From positions 1-64,000 of the forward strand of contig CAZUJF010000010.1 in assembly GCA_964619955.1 (NCBI GenBank): a stretch of 64,000 nucleotides of DNA, given 5' to 3'. The notes beneath the pieces were generated by a model. That model had not been told where the DNA came from, did no database searches, and saw nothing but the letters and a program-made list of their open reading frames with translations. Source of the stretch: JACQFK01 sp964619955 (GTDB lineage: Bacteria > Planctomycetota > MHYJ01 > JACPRB01). Positions 1 through 8,614 of the stretch are shown one piece after another (the stretch's first letter is position 1; the number at the start of each line of letters is the position of its first letter). Made by a program: the position numbers and the translations under genes.

Positions 1-42
1 TCCGGATAGGGCAATAATTTCCGGAAAAGCAGGGCAAGAATA

Positions 43-1334
43 TCTGGAACCTGCAACATGGGTAACACTCTAGACCGGCGACATAGGTGACACTTTCCCG
101 GTCTTGTCTTTGGGGCATTCTAAAGCATTGAAGACCCCCAGCTCAACGGATGCGAAGTAAACCCTCCATAGGCCGTCTTCGACTTCCACCAAACCCACTT
201 CTTGTCCTTCGAGCGCTTTCGAGATGAATATCAGGTGCCCCTTCAATTTAAAGACACCGGCGCTCGTTACTGTTCTGACCTCGAAGTGCCCGGGATACTC
301 CAATGGTTCGAGCCGTTCTCCGTACTTCCTCGCAGACGGAGAGTAGACCTCTGCCGGGGTTTGCTGCCCCAGGGCTTCATGGGGTCTCTCTTGGTTGTAG
401 TCCTTCTGAAATGCACTGAGCCGGAGCTGCTGGGTCTTCTGGTTCCGCTCCGGCGGCCTGGCCGCCTCCGCCTTCATCGTCCGATGCATCCGCTCGTGCC
501 GCCCATTGTCCTGCGGCTTGCCGGGCCTCGTCGTGATCACGCGGATCCCCAGCCTCATCCACCACACCGACAGACTCGATATCCGTCCCAGCGCTGTGGA
601 AGCGAACGGGCAGCCATTGTCCGTTCGGATCACCCGCGGCAGCCCGTACGCCCTGAACGTCTCCTCAAAGCCTCTGCGTGCCCCTTCCGTGCCCGTCCCC
701 TTCAAAGCCTTCGCTTGGAGCAGGTACCGGCTGTAGGCGTCCGTGATCGTCAACGGGTAACAGTACTCCCCATTGCCCAGCCTGAACTCCCCTTTGAAAT
801 CAGCATCCCACTCGTCATTAGGCTCGTTCGCCACGATCGCCTGGCGTCCTACCTCCGGCAGCTTCCTGTGCCTCCTTCTTGCTTTGATCAGACCTTCTGC
901 TTTCAGCAAATCCCCCATCGTGCTGGCGGCCGGCAACGTCACCCCCTCATGCCTGCGTTCCAGCCAGACCTTCAGCTTCCTCGGACCCCACGTGCTGTGG
1001 AGTTTCCGCGCCCGGAGTATCAGATCCTGTACCTCTGGGGACGTTTCTTGGGGATGCGTGTGCGGGGCTCGGGACTGTTCCTTCAGCCCTTCGACCCCTT
1101 CGAGCTCGTAGCGCTCGATCCACTTATAGGCGGTCTTCCGGCTGATCCCCAATTCCCGGCTCAACCCGGCTATCGTCCGCTCCCCGGATCCTGCCAGGAC
1201 CACGAGTTTCGTTCGTTCCGACATCGCATCCTTCCAGCTCATAGGCTTCCTCCTCGCACCCCTCTCCCATGAAAAGAGGTGAACAAGTGTTACCTATGTC
1301 GCCGGTCTGATGTGTTACCGATGTCCCCGGTCTG
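43..1334. mobile_element. IS481-type insertion sequence, apparently complete
   Basis: A single transposase gene is flanked by imperfect terminal inverted repeats at about 43-95 and 1285-1335. Read inward-out, both ends share the core ACCTATGTCGCCGGTCT followed by a second GTGTTACC-ATGT block, so each end carries two related sub-repeats. The transposase is intact and the ends are well matched, which suggests a recent or still functional copy. The exact outer ends and any target duplication are not certain. The right end stops a few bases before a heptamer repeat behind the neighbouring gene. Confidence 0.8.
70..1242 (-). CDS. IS481-family transposase (DDE integrase core)
   Basis: This 390-residue protein should catalyse cut-and-paste or copy transposition of the surrounding element. 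The N-terminus is a helix-turn-helix (around residues 20-60, LSRELGISRKTAYKWIERY), followed by a linker and an integrase core. The probable DDE residues are D in the DEWDADFKG segment, D in RTDNGCPF, and E in the NGRHERMHRTMKAE segment. A small C-terminal domain follows. The start is supported by a GGAGGAAG ribosome site 5-6 nt upstream. The length is typical for the longer IS481 members. No frameshift or stop interrupts it. Confidence 0.92.
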   Translation of the reverse strand: MSWKDAMSERTKLVVLAGSGERTIAGLSRELGISRKTAYKWIERYELEGVEGLKEQSRAPHTHPQETSPEVQDLILRARKLHSTWGPRKLKVWLERRHEGVTLPAASTMGDLLKAEGLIKARRRHRKLPEVGRQAIVANEPNDEWDADFKGEFRLGNGEYCYPLTITDAYSRYLLQAKALKGTGTEGARRGFEETFRAYGLPRVIRTDNGCPFASTALGRISSLSVWWMRLGIRVITTRPGKPQDNGRHERMHRTMKAEAARPPERNQKTQQLRLSAFQKDYNQERPHEALGQQTPAEVYSPSARKYGERLEPLEYPGHFEVRTVTSAGVFKLKGHLIFISKALEGQEVGLVEVEDGLWRVYFASVELGVFNALECPKDKTGKVSPMSPV

Positions 1335-1338
1335 TACC

Positions 1339-1369
1339 CCAGCTACAAGCTTCCAGCTACCGGCTACCG
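1339..1369 (-). repeat. Heptamer tandem repeat overlapping a stop codon
   Basis: On the minus strand there are four consecutive 7-bp units of the type YGGTAGC (CGGTAGC, CGGTAGC, TGGAAGC, TTGTAGC). The TAG stop of the upstream minus-strand gene lies inside the first unit. Two further copies of the same family occur at 29524-29552 and 59738-59753, also right behind minus-strand stop codons. Confidence 0.7.
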
Positions 1370-2032
1370 GTATTGGCCCAGCAGCTGCAGCAGCCGCTCC
1401 ACCTCCCGGATGACCCCCGGCGTCTGGCTGATCACCAGCATCCCGTTCGCGAGCGTGATCGCGGCTTTCGAGTTGGATTCCCAGGATCCGCCGCCCGTGT
1501 TCTCCTTCACGATCTGGACCATGAACTCCTCGTCCACGACCGGAGGCTTCGGCTCCTCGAACGTGACCGTCACACCGGCCAGCGTGGGCCCGTTCGGGCT
1601 GACCAGCTCCACCTTGGGGCCGGGCGAATCCTGCAGACGCACGAGCATCGAGCGCACGTCGATCATCTTCATCGTGACGCCGTCGTTCAGGTCCTCCTTG
1701 GGCATGATCACGACGGCCCCGTCGCGGTAGGACGCCGCGAGACCTTTCGAGCCGAGCATCAGTTTGAGCACCGACTTCACGCTCAGATCCTTCACCTTCA
1801 GCCGGATCTTGAGGTCGGGCTCCTTCTCCAGGGCCTTGGGCAGGACGATCAGGTTGAGCCCCGTCACTTCGCGCAGATAGTCGATCGCGTCGTTGATCGG
1901 GGTCTGGTCGAAGTCCACCGTCACCCGGAGCCCCTCGAGCTTCCGGATCACTTCCGCACGCCCGTCGCCCGCCGCCGACTGGACCGCCATCAGATTCGCC
2001 AGCACCAGGCTCGCCGTCAGCATCGCGCTCAT
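1364..2032 (-). CDS. Secretin/TonB short N-terminal (STN)-like exported protein
   Basis: A 222-residue protein with a hydrophobic N-terminus that looks like a signal peptide (MSAMLTASLVLANLMAV). Residues about 35-80 match the pattern of secretin/TonB short N-terminal domains (VDFDQTPINDAIDYLREVTG, then LIVLP and a second beta-alpha unit with SVKSVLKLML). A later segment (AITLANGMLVISQTPGVIREVERLL) again resembles a secretin N-domain ending. Planctomycetes have many such stand-alone STN proteins of unknown role. I chose the ATG at 2032 because an AGGTGA-like site lies just upstream; an adjacent TTG is the alternative. The protein has no secretin barrel. Confidence 0.65.
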   Translation of the reverse strand: MSAMLTASLVLANLMAVQSAAGDGRAEVIRKLEGLRVTVDFDQTPINDAIDYLREVTGLNLIVLPKALEKEPDLKIRLKVKDLSVKSVLKLMLGSKGLAASYRDGAVVIMPKEDLNDGVTMKMIDVRSMLVRLQDSPGPKVELVSPNGPTLAGVTVTFEEPKPPVVDEEFMVQIVKENTGGGSWESNSKAAITLANGMLVISQTPGVIREVERLLQLLGQYR

Positions 2033-2082
2033 CAATCACCTCAAAAGTATTCTGAGGGTTTGATGCCGCCGGCGGCGGAGGG

Positions 2083-2655
2083 TTAAAGCGCGGGTGCGTA
2101 GAACGTGACGATTGTCGTGCCGTAGCTGCGTTCGTCGATGATCCGCGCGCCCTCGATCTCCCCGAGCCCCTCGTGCAGGCGGTGCTCGGAAAGCACGACG
2201 CCCTCGGGTCCCGCCAGCGCCTTCCGGACCAGCGTGCCGATCAGCGTCCGCAGTTCGGCCGTCCGGGTCTTGTAGAGGTCGTAGGGGGGATCCACGAAGA
2301 CGATGTCGCAGGGGCCGACGCGCTCGGCGGACGCGAACGCATCCGCGTTCCGCACGTCCGAGCGGTCCGCGAAGCCGAGGCGCTTCACGTTCTTCTCGAT
2401 GCATTCGAGGGAGCGGCGGTCGACGTCGCAGAAGACGGCCCGCGCGGCCCCGCGCGAGAGCGCCTCGAGGCCCAGGCAGCCCGTACCGGCGAAGAGATCC
2501 GCCACGCGCGCGCCGTCCAGCCGCGAACGCAGGATCTCGAAGACGGAGATCCGCATCCGCGCGAGCGCGGGACGCACGTCCAACCCGGGCACCGAGAACA
2601 GCTGCCGGCCCTTCGCGGTCCCCCCGCTCAGTCGGGGCCCCTCGAGCCCCCTCAA
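2083..2655 (-). CDS. rsmD: 16S rRNA (guanine966-N2)-methyltransferase RsmD
   Basis: The 190-residue protein is a Rossmann-type methyltransferase that should methylate G966 of 16S rRNA using S-adenosylmethionine. Visible motifs are SGGTAKGRQLFSVPG near the start, the RPALARMRISVFEIL helix (family RPT-x-RVREALFNIL), the SAM loop VADLFAGTGCLGLEALSRGA (about 52-71), and the catalytic DPPY in VFVDPPYDLYK. It begins with TTG, overlapping the stop of the small membrane protein upstream (TTGA), so the two are probably translationally coupled. It is the last gene of the uvrC-small protein-rsmD operon. Confidence 0.9.
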   Translation of the reverse strand: MRGLEGPRLSGGTAKGRQLFSVPGLDVRPALARMRISVFEILRSRLDGARVADLFAGTGCLGLEALSRGAARAVFCDVDRRSLECIEKNVKRLGFADRSDVRNADAFASAERVGPCDIVFVDPPYDLYKTRTAELRTLIGTLVRKALAGPEGVVLSEHRLHEGLGEIEGARIIDERSYGTTIVTFYAPAL

Positions 2656-2834
2656 CGCCGTCCCCCGCCGAAACGCTCGGCCGCGGCGCGCTCCTTGAGC
2701 TGCGGGATCCGCATCGAGCAGACGACCATGACGGTCGTGAAGATGAGCAGACCCACGAGCGTGATACAGGCCAGGACGACGAACCAGCCGCGTTTGGGCT
2801 CGGGCGGCGGGGCTTGGACGGCGGGCTCGCTCAT
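2652..2834 (-). CDS. Small single-pass membrane protein in the uvrC-rsmD operon
   Basis: A 60-residue protein with a Pro-rich N-terminus (residues 1-15), one strong membrane helix (about 17-40, WFVVLACITLVGLLIFTTVMV) and a basic, charged C-terminus. It overlaps the uvrC stop as ATGA and overlaps the rsmD start as TTGA, so it is firmly embedded in the operon. No family was recognised and the function is unknown. It takes the place where the missing C-terminus of uvrC would be encoded, but it is in another frame and bears no helix-hairpin-helix motif. Confidence 0.75.
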   Translation of the reverse strand: MSEPAVQAPPPEPKRGWFVVLACITLVGLLIFTTVMVVCSMRIPQLKERAAAERFGGGRR

Positions 2835-4117
2835 TCGATCAAGGCCTTTCTACGGAGCTGATGGTGGTAGTGCTGCGCGAAGCGATGCGCCTCGTCGCGG
2901 ACGTACATGAGCAGGCGGAGCGCGGGCGACGACTTCGCCAGCGGCACGGGCTGCCCGTCGCGGAACAGGGTCTCCTCCTCCTTCGCCAGGGATACGACCA
3001 GCGGCGGGGCCAGGCCTAGATCGGCGAAGGCCGCCTTCGCCGCGTTGAGCTGTCCGACGCCGCCGTCGATGAGGAGCAGGTCGGGAAACACCTTCCCCTC
3101 CTCGTCGAGCCTGCGGAAGCGCCGGGTCACCACCTCGCGGATCATGGCGTAGTCGTCGATGCCTTCGACCGTTTTGATTCTATATTTCCGGTAGCCGCTC
3201 TTGAACGGAATACCGTCGACGAAATTCACGAGGGAGCCGACGCTCTCCGAGCCCTGCACGTGCGCGATGTCGACCCCTTCGATGGTCCGCAGCCTCACCC
3301 CGAGCGCCCGTCCCAGCTCCTCCAGCCCCTCGCGCGGATCCATCGGCGTGATGTCGCCCTCGAGGTAGTCGAGCCCCGAGCGCCGGGACAGCCCGTCGAG
3401 GGCCTTGATCTGGTCCCGCAGCTCGCCCGCCCGCTCGAACTCCAGCTTCTTCGAGGCCGCCTTCATGCGGGCCCGCAGGTCGGCGACGACCTCCTCCCGC
3501 CCGCCGCGGAGGAACTTGCGCAGCAGTTCGATGTCCGCCGCATAGCGCTCTTTGGAAATCTTGTCGGCGCAGGGGGCGCTGCAGCGCCTGATGGCGTGCA
3601 GGAGACAGGGCCGGAAGTGGCGGCGCTTGGGGTCGTCCACCCGCATCTCGATCGCGCAGGTGGCGAACTTGAAGATCTTCTGCAGGACCCGGACCGCGTC
3701 CCGCAATTCGCCAGCGGACGTGAACGGGCCGATGCGCTCGCCCGCGGGCTCGTCGGTTTCGCGCACGACCCAGACTTTCGGGAAGTCGTCGAAGCCCGTG
3801 ATCGCGAGCATCGTGAAGGATTTGTCGTCCTTGAGGCGGTCGTTGTAGCGGGGCTGGATGTCCTTGATGAGCCGCGCCTCCATGAGCAGGGCGTCGACCT
3901 CGCTGGGGGCCTGGAGCACCTCGATGTGGTCCACCTGCGCGACCATGGCCCGGATGCGCGGGTCGCCGTAGGACTCATGGAAGTACGTGGAGACGCGGTT
4001 CTTCAGGTTCTTGGCCTTGCCGATGTAGAGGACGCGCTCCTTCACGTCCTTCATGAAGTAGACCCCGGGCGTCTCGGGCATCGACTTCAACTGCTCGCGG
4101 ACGCGCTCGCTCGGCAC
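2831..4117 (-). CDS. uvrC: Excinuclease ABC subunit C (UvrC), short form without C-terminal HhH
   Basis: UvrC makes the two incisions around DNA lesions in nucleotide excision repair with UvrA and UvrB. In order one sees the GIY-YIG nuclease (residues about 12-90, TPGVYFMKD and VLYIGKAKNLKNRV), a Cys cluster region, the UVR motif that binds UvrB (about 200-235, KKLEFERAGELRDQIKAL), and the RNase H-like 5'-nuclease with its probable acidic pair and His (EGVDIAHVQG, LLLIDGGVGQLNAA, RDEAHRFAQHYH). The protein ends right there at 428 residues; typical UvrC has about 600 and ends with tandem helix-hairpin-helix motifs. Start is GTG, 7 nt after a TATACT box. Confidence 0.93.
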   Translation of the reverse strand: MPSERVREQLKSMPETPGVYFMKDVKERVLYIGKAKNLKNRVSTYFHESYGDPRIRAMVAQVDHIEVLQAPSEVDALLMEARLIKDIQPRYNDRLKDDKSFTMLAITGFDDFPKVWVVRETDEPAGERIGPFTSAGELRDAVRVLQKIFKFATCAIEMRVDDPKRRHFRPCLLHAIRRCSAPCADKISKERYAADIELLRKFLRGGREEVVADLRARMKAASKKLEFERAGELRDQIKALDGLSRRSGLDYLEGDITPMDPREGLEELGRALGVRLRTIEGVDIAHVQGSESVGSLVNFVDGIPFKSGYRKYRIKTVEGIDDYAMIREVVTRRFRRLDEEGKVFPDLLLIDGGVGQLNAAKAAFADLGLAPPLVVSLAKEEETLFRDGQPVPLAKSSPALRLLMYVRDEAHRFAQHYHHQLRRKALIE

Positions 4118-4124
4118 GGGGGGC

Positions 4125-4130
4125 AGTATA
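4125..4130 (-). promoter_or_regulatory. -10 box of uvrC, leaderless spacing
   Basis: TATACT on the minus strand, separated by 7 nt (GCCCCCC) from the GTG start of uvrC. No ribosome site fits between, so the transcript probably begins at or next to the start codon. No convincing -35 box was seen. Confidence 0.5.
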
Positions 4131-4179
4131 TGCCTAATCTTTTGACTTCGCTCCCCTCCGTTCCTAGAATGTGCGGCCT

Positions 4180-5559
4180 ATGGCTCAGGCCTCACACACG
4201 CACACCCACGATCACGGCCACGGGCACGACCACGATCACGAGGAAAAGAAGCTCGTTCCCACCTCGGAAATCGCCGACGCGGGCCCCTGCAAACACAAGC
4301 TCCGCATCGAAATCAGCGCGGAGCGTGTGAAGGACGAGATCGAGCACAAGTATCAGGACCTCAACGAACAGGTCGCCCTGCCGGGCTTCCGCAAGGGCCA
4401 CTCGCCCCGTCCCGTCCTGGAGCGCAAGTTCGGCAAGCAGCTGCTCGAGGACCTCAAGTTCGAGCTGATCTCGCGCTCCTTCGAGGAAGTGAAGGAGGAG
4501 CGCAAGCTGGACCCCGTCGGCGAACCCGACCTGGACCCCAGCAAGCTGCAAATCGAGGCCGGCAAGCCCTTCGCGTACGACGTCACCGTCGAAGTCCGCC
4601 CCGTCATCACCCTCAAGCCCTACGAGGGGCTTAAGGTCAAGAAGACGCCCGTGACGGCGGAGGACAAGGACGTGGAGAACGTCCTCAAGGGCTTCCAGGA
4701 CTCCCGCGCGGAGCTCATTCCGGCCGAGGACGGCGTCGCGCGCGAGGACAACCAGATGATCGCGGACTTCACGCTGATCGTCGACGGCAAGGAGATCGAC
4801 AAGGGCGAGAACAACACCGTGTTCCTGACGCCGGACATCCAGTTCTACGGCATGGAGCTCAAGGAGTTCTACAAGCCCCTGCTCGGCAAGAAGGTCGGCG
4901 ATTCCAGCGACTACGCCCTGAAGCTGCCCGAGAACTTCGCGGAGAAGGCGCACGCCGGCAAGGACGCCGTCATCCGCACGAGCCTCAAGAGCATCAAGGT
5001 CCGCAAGCTGCCGCCGGTGGACGCGGACTTCGCCAAGAAGCACTTCGACATGGACTCCCTCGACGAGCTCAAGGCGGACATCAAGAAGCGCGTCCTCCGC
5101 GAGAAGGAGGCCCAGGTCCGGGCCGCGATGGGCGAGCAGCTCGTCGAGCAGCTGGTGAAGGACAACGACTTCCCCATGCCCGAGGGCCTGATCGCGTCGG
5201 GGACCGAGGAGGCGCTGCGCCGGGCGCAGCTCGACCTGGCCACGCGCGGCACGCCCGAGGAGGAGGCCGCGAAGGTCGTGGAGCAGGAGCGCAGCCAGTC
5301 CCGCGAGGGCATGGCGAAGGCGCTGAAGTCCCACTTCATCCTCGAGCACATCGCCCAGAAGGAGAAGATCTTCGTCACCGAGGACCAGGTCGAGGAGCGG
5401 ATCCAGCAGATGGCCGCCTCCTACGGCCGCTGGCCGCACGAGATGAAGTCCTACCTGGAGGAGCGCGGGCTCCTGTCCCAACTGCGCCGTCAGATGCGCG
5501 AAGAACTTGTGAAGGAATTCGTGCTCTCCAAGGCCGTTATCGAAGAAGAGAAAACGTAA
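4180..5559 (+). CDS. tig: Trigger factor with His-rich N-terminal extension
   Basis: Ribosome-bound chaperone and peptidyl-prolyl isomerase for nascent chains. The 459-residue protein has the ribosome-docking signature around residues 70-80 (PGFRKGHSPRPVLERKFG), a central FKBP-like domain (about 165-260) and a long helical C-terminal chaperone arm. The unusual part is residues 5-20, where His alternates with Thr, Asp and Gly (HTHTHDHGHGHDHDH) ahead of the normal start, a likely metal-binding tail. I chose the ATG at 4180, 9 nt after TAGAAT; a GTG three codons upstream is possible. It is followed 3 nt later by clpP, the usual tig-clpP-clpX order. Confidence 0.95.
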   Translation: MAQASHTHTHDHGHGHDHDHEEKKLVPTSEIADAGPCKHKLRIEISAERVKDEIEHKYQDLNEQVALPGFRKGHSPRPVLERKFGKQLLEDLKFELISRSFEEVKEERKLDPVGEPDLDPSKLQIEAGKPFAYDVTVEVRPVITLKPYEGLKVKKTPVTAEDKDVENVLKGFQDSRAELIPAEDGVAREDNQMIADFTLIVDGKEIDKGENNTVFLTPDIQFYGMELKEFYKPLLGKKVGDSSDYALKLPENFAEKAHAGKDAVIRTSLKSIKVRKLPPVDADFAKKHFDMDSLDELKADIKKRVLREKEAQVRAAMGEQLVEQLVKDNDFPMPEGLIASGTEEALRRAQLDLATRGTPEEEAAKVVEQERSQSREGMAKALKSHFILEHIAQKEKIFVTEDQVEERIQQMAASYGRWPHEMKSYLEERGLLSQLRRQMREELVKEFVLSKAVIEEEKT

Positions 5560-5562
5560 GCC

Positions 5563-6198
5563 ATGGGATATCTGACTCCGATCGTCATCGAGAAGACCGG
5601 GCGCGGCGAACGCTCCTACGACATCTGGTCGCGCCTGCTCAAGGACAGGATCATCTTCATCGGCACGCCGATCGACGACTACATCGCGAACCTGGTGATC
5701 GCGCAGATGCTCTTCCTCCAGATGGAGAACAAGAGCCAGGACATCAACGTCTACATCAACACGCCGGGCGGCTACGTGAATTCGGGCCTGGCGATCTACG
5801 ACACGATGCAGTTCGTGCACTGCGACGTGGCCACGTACTGCATCGGGCAGGCGTCGAGCATGGGCGCGCTGCTGCTGGCGGCGGGCACCAAGGGCAAGCG
5901 CTACGCGCTGCCGCACTCCCGGATCATGATGCACCAGCCCTCGGGAGGCGCCCAGGGCACGGCCGCGGACATCCGGATCCAGGCCGAGGAGATCCTCAAG
6001 CTCAAGAAGATCCTGAGCACGCTGCTCGCCAAGCACACGGGGAAGACCTTCGACAAGGTGGCCAAGGACAGCGACCGCGACTACTTCATGTCCGCCGACG
6101 AGGCGAAGGCCTACGGCCTGGTGGACGAGGTGGTGGACACGCTGAAGGACACCGAGAAGCGCGGCGGCGGCGACATGGCGCCCAAGGAAGGCAAGTAA
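5563..6198 (+). CDS. clpP: ATP-dependent Clp protease proteolytic subunit ClpP
   Basis: Serine peptidase that forms the tetradecameric degradation chamber and works with ClpX encoded 1.1 kb downstream. At 211 residues it has normal length. The catalytic triad is visible: Ser99 in GQASSMGA, His124 in MMHQPSGG, and Asp173 in SDRDYFMSADEA. The N-terminal axial-loop region (TPIVIEKTGRGERSYDIWSR) is typical. It is likely co-transcribed with tig. The C-terminal tail (RGGGDMAPKEGK) is short, charged and not conserved. Confidence 0.97.
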   Translation: MGYLTPIVIEKTGRGERSYDIWSRLLKDRIIFIGTPIDDYIANLVIAQMLFLQMENKSQDINVYINTPGGYVNSGLAIYDTMQFVHCDVATYCIGQASSMGALLLAAGTKGKRYALPHSRIMMHQPSGGAQGTAADIRIQAEEILKLKKILSTLLAKHTGKTFDKVAKDSDRDYFMSADEAKAYGLVDEVVDTLKDTEKRGGGDMAPKEGK

Positions 6199-6241
6199 TC
6201 CTCCCCCGCTGGCCCCCGCATCACCACATCCAGCCCGCCAC

Positions 6242-6258
6242 ATCCAGACCGTCTGGAT
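6242..6258. promoter_or_regulatory. 17-bp perfect palindrome, copy 1
   Basis: ATCCAGAC-C-GTCTGGAT with a single central base. It is followed by TCGTGTTT. A near-identical copy lies 77 bp downstream (6319-6335) and is followed by TCGCGTTT. Two such sites ahead of a strongly translated small gene suggest operators for a dimeric regulator, or paired hairpins in a leader RNA. Confidence 0.55.
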
Positions 6259-6318
6259 TCGTGTTTATCTGCACGGAATTTCCCGCACTTTCCCTCTTTT
6301 CCCCAGCAGCCAACACGT

Positions 6319-6335
6319 TTCCAGACGGTCTGGAA
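6319..6335. promoter_or_regulatory. 17-bp perfect palindrome, copy 2
   Basis: TTCCAGAC-G-GTCTGGAA with a single central base, the second copy of the palindrome at 6242-6258. The shared unit is CCAGACSGTCTGGAWTCG followed by YGTTT. It lies about 60 bp before the small basic protein gene starting at 6398. The rest of 6199-6397 shows no other gene. Confidence 0.55.
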
Positions 6336-6397
6336 TCGCGTTTCGAGGTGGCCTCGGGATTGCTTCCTTCTCTGGGACGGAACTTGAAGGAGGATCT

Positions 6398-6559
6398 ATG
6401 GCCACCCGGATCGGACGCACCCCCGCCGCCAAACACCCGGATGCCAAAGGCTGCGCCCCCACCTGGCGCAAGCGGGAACTCAAGGCCCAGCCGAAAGTCG
6501 CCTACGGACCCGCCCGCCACAAGAAAGTCCGCCATCAGAAAGCGGCCGAACCCGGATAG
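6398..6559 (+). CDS. 53-residue, highly basic small protein
   Basis: This short gene has one of the best ribosome sites in the window (AAGGAGGA, 5 nt before ATG). The predicted protein starts MATRIGRTPAAKHPDAKG and ends QKAAEPG. It is rich in Lys, Arg and His throughout (for example THR-Trp-Arg-Lys-Arg near residue 22-26 and RHKKVRHQK at 40-48), with no hydrophobic segment. A nucleic-acid or ribosome-binding role is conceivable but I do not recognise the family. It sits between clpP and a lipoprotein gene, behind two identical-type palindromes that may control it. Confidence 0.6.
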   Translation: MATRIGRTPAAKHPDAKGCAPTWRKRELKAQPKVAYGPARHKKVRHQKAAEPG

Positions 6560-6567
6560 ATCCGCCC

Positions 6568-6573
6568 TATAAT
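6568..6573 (+). promoter_or_regulatory. -10 box TATAAT with leaderless spacing
   Basis: Perfect TATAAT, exactly 6 nt (CGGGGC) before the ATG at 6580. The expected transcription start is the A of the start codon. No -35 consensus was seen 16-18 bp upstream. Confidence 0.6.
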
Positions 6574-6579
6574 CGGGGC

Positions 6580-6867
6580 ATGTGGGTTCGCGGGCTGGGA
6601 CTGTCCGCCGCCTTGGCTTGTCTGCTCGGCGGCTGCGGCACGATCTTCGATGCCGGCACGAAGGGGCCGCGCATCTATGGCGGCGTCCGCACGGACGTCG
6701 AGACGATCGGCGGCGGCGACCCCGGCTCTCATCTCGATGCCACGCCGATCCTCCGCATCGCGTCCGCCCTCGACCTCCCCTTTTCCCTGGCGGCCGACAC
6801 GCTCATCCTGCCCTACACGATCTTCAACGAACTGACGTCCGACCCCGCCCCCTATCGCAAACGCTGA
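6580..6867 (+). CDS. YceK/YidQ-like lipoprotein, copy 1
   Basis: A 95-residue lipoprotein with signal sequence and lipobox (LLGGC, acylated Cys about residue 19). The body follows the YceK/YidQ pattern: CGTIFDAGTKGPRIYGGVRTD, then LPFSLAADTLILPYTIFNE near the end. It would be membrane-anchored in the cell envelope; the role of this family is not known. It begins 6 nt after TATAAT without room for a ribosome site. The stop overlaps the start of a paralogue directly downstream (TGATG). Confidence 0.75.
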   Translation: MWVRGLGLSAALACLLGGCGTIFDAGTKGPRIYGGVRTDVETIGGGDPGSHLDATPILRIASALDLPFSLAADTLILPYTIFNELTSDPAPYRKR

Positions 6868-7175
6868 TGAGAAGGATGGCCCCGCTCCTCCTCCTGCTGC
6901 CCCCGCTGCTCGCGGGCTGCGGCACCCTCCTCGATGCGGGCACCGTCGGCCCGCGGATCTACGGCGGCTTCAGACGGGACCTGGCCACCGTCGCCGGAGA
7001 ACCCGTGATCCTGCGCCCCCACGAATCCGAACGCCGCCCCCTTGCGTTCCCGCGCTACATGGCCGGCTTCGACCTGCCCTGCTCGTTCCTCATGGACACC
7101 TTCCTGTTGCCCTACACCCTGATCCGGGCCCTCGTGGTCGACGACGTCCCCGTTCCGCCCCCGCCCCCCCGTTGA
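6867..7175 (+). CDS. YceK/YidQ-like lipoprotein, copy 2
   Basis: A 102-residue lipoprotein with signal peptide and lipobox (LLAGC, Cys about residue 18). It shares with the preceding protein the blocks CGTLLDAGTVGPRIYGGFRRD and DLPCSFLMDTFLLPYTLIRAL, so the two look like a tandem duplication. It has an extra loop in the middle (ILRPHESERRPLAFPRYM) and a Pro-rich tail. Its ATG overlaps the stop of copy 1 by one base, which implies coupled translation. Confidence 0.72.
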   Translation: MRRMAPLLLLLPPLLAGCGTLLDAGTVGPRIYGGFRRDLATVAGEPVILRPHESERRPLAFPRYMAGFDLPCSFLMDTFLLPYTLIRALVVDDVPVPPPPPR

Positions 7176-7256
7176 GAGTTCCATCCGCAGGGATCGGCCC
7201 CGCGTTCCCGGAATTCGCCGTCGCTTTTCCACTCATGAATCGCCCCGCCCGGACGA

Positions 7257-7262
7257 TATAAT
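7257..7262 (+). promoter_or_regulatory. -10 box upstream of clpX
   Basis: TATAAT at 27 bp before the clpX ATG (7289), with a GGAG ribosome site in between. This gives clpX its own promoter separate from tig-clpP. The -35 region is weak. Confidence 0.55.
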
Positions 7263-7288
7263 TGCCGAGAGTTGGAGAACACGCTGCG

Positions 7289-8611
<1,323 letters not shown>

Positions 8612-8614
8612 GCG

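Noticed and set aside
70..1242. The IS481-type element as part of a larger genomic island
   Set aside because: No integrase, tRNA border or further mobile gene is visible inside the window; only the single element is supported.
2831..4117. UvrC short length as a frameshift or assembly error
   Set aside because: No helix-hairpin-helix coding sequence is found in any frame downstream, and the next gene overlaps the stop in a normal ATGA manner.
6199..6397. tRNA or other structured RNA gene between clpP and the small basic protein
   Set aside because: Only the two short palindromes fold well; no cloverleaf or CCA end could be found.
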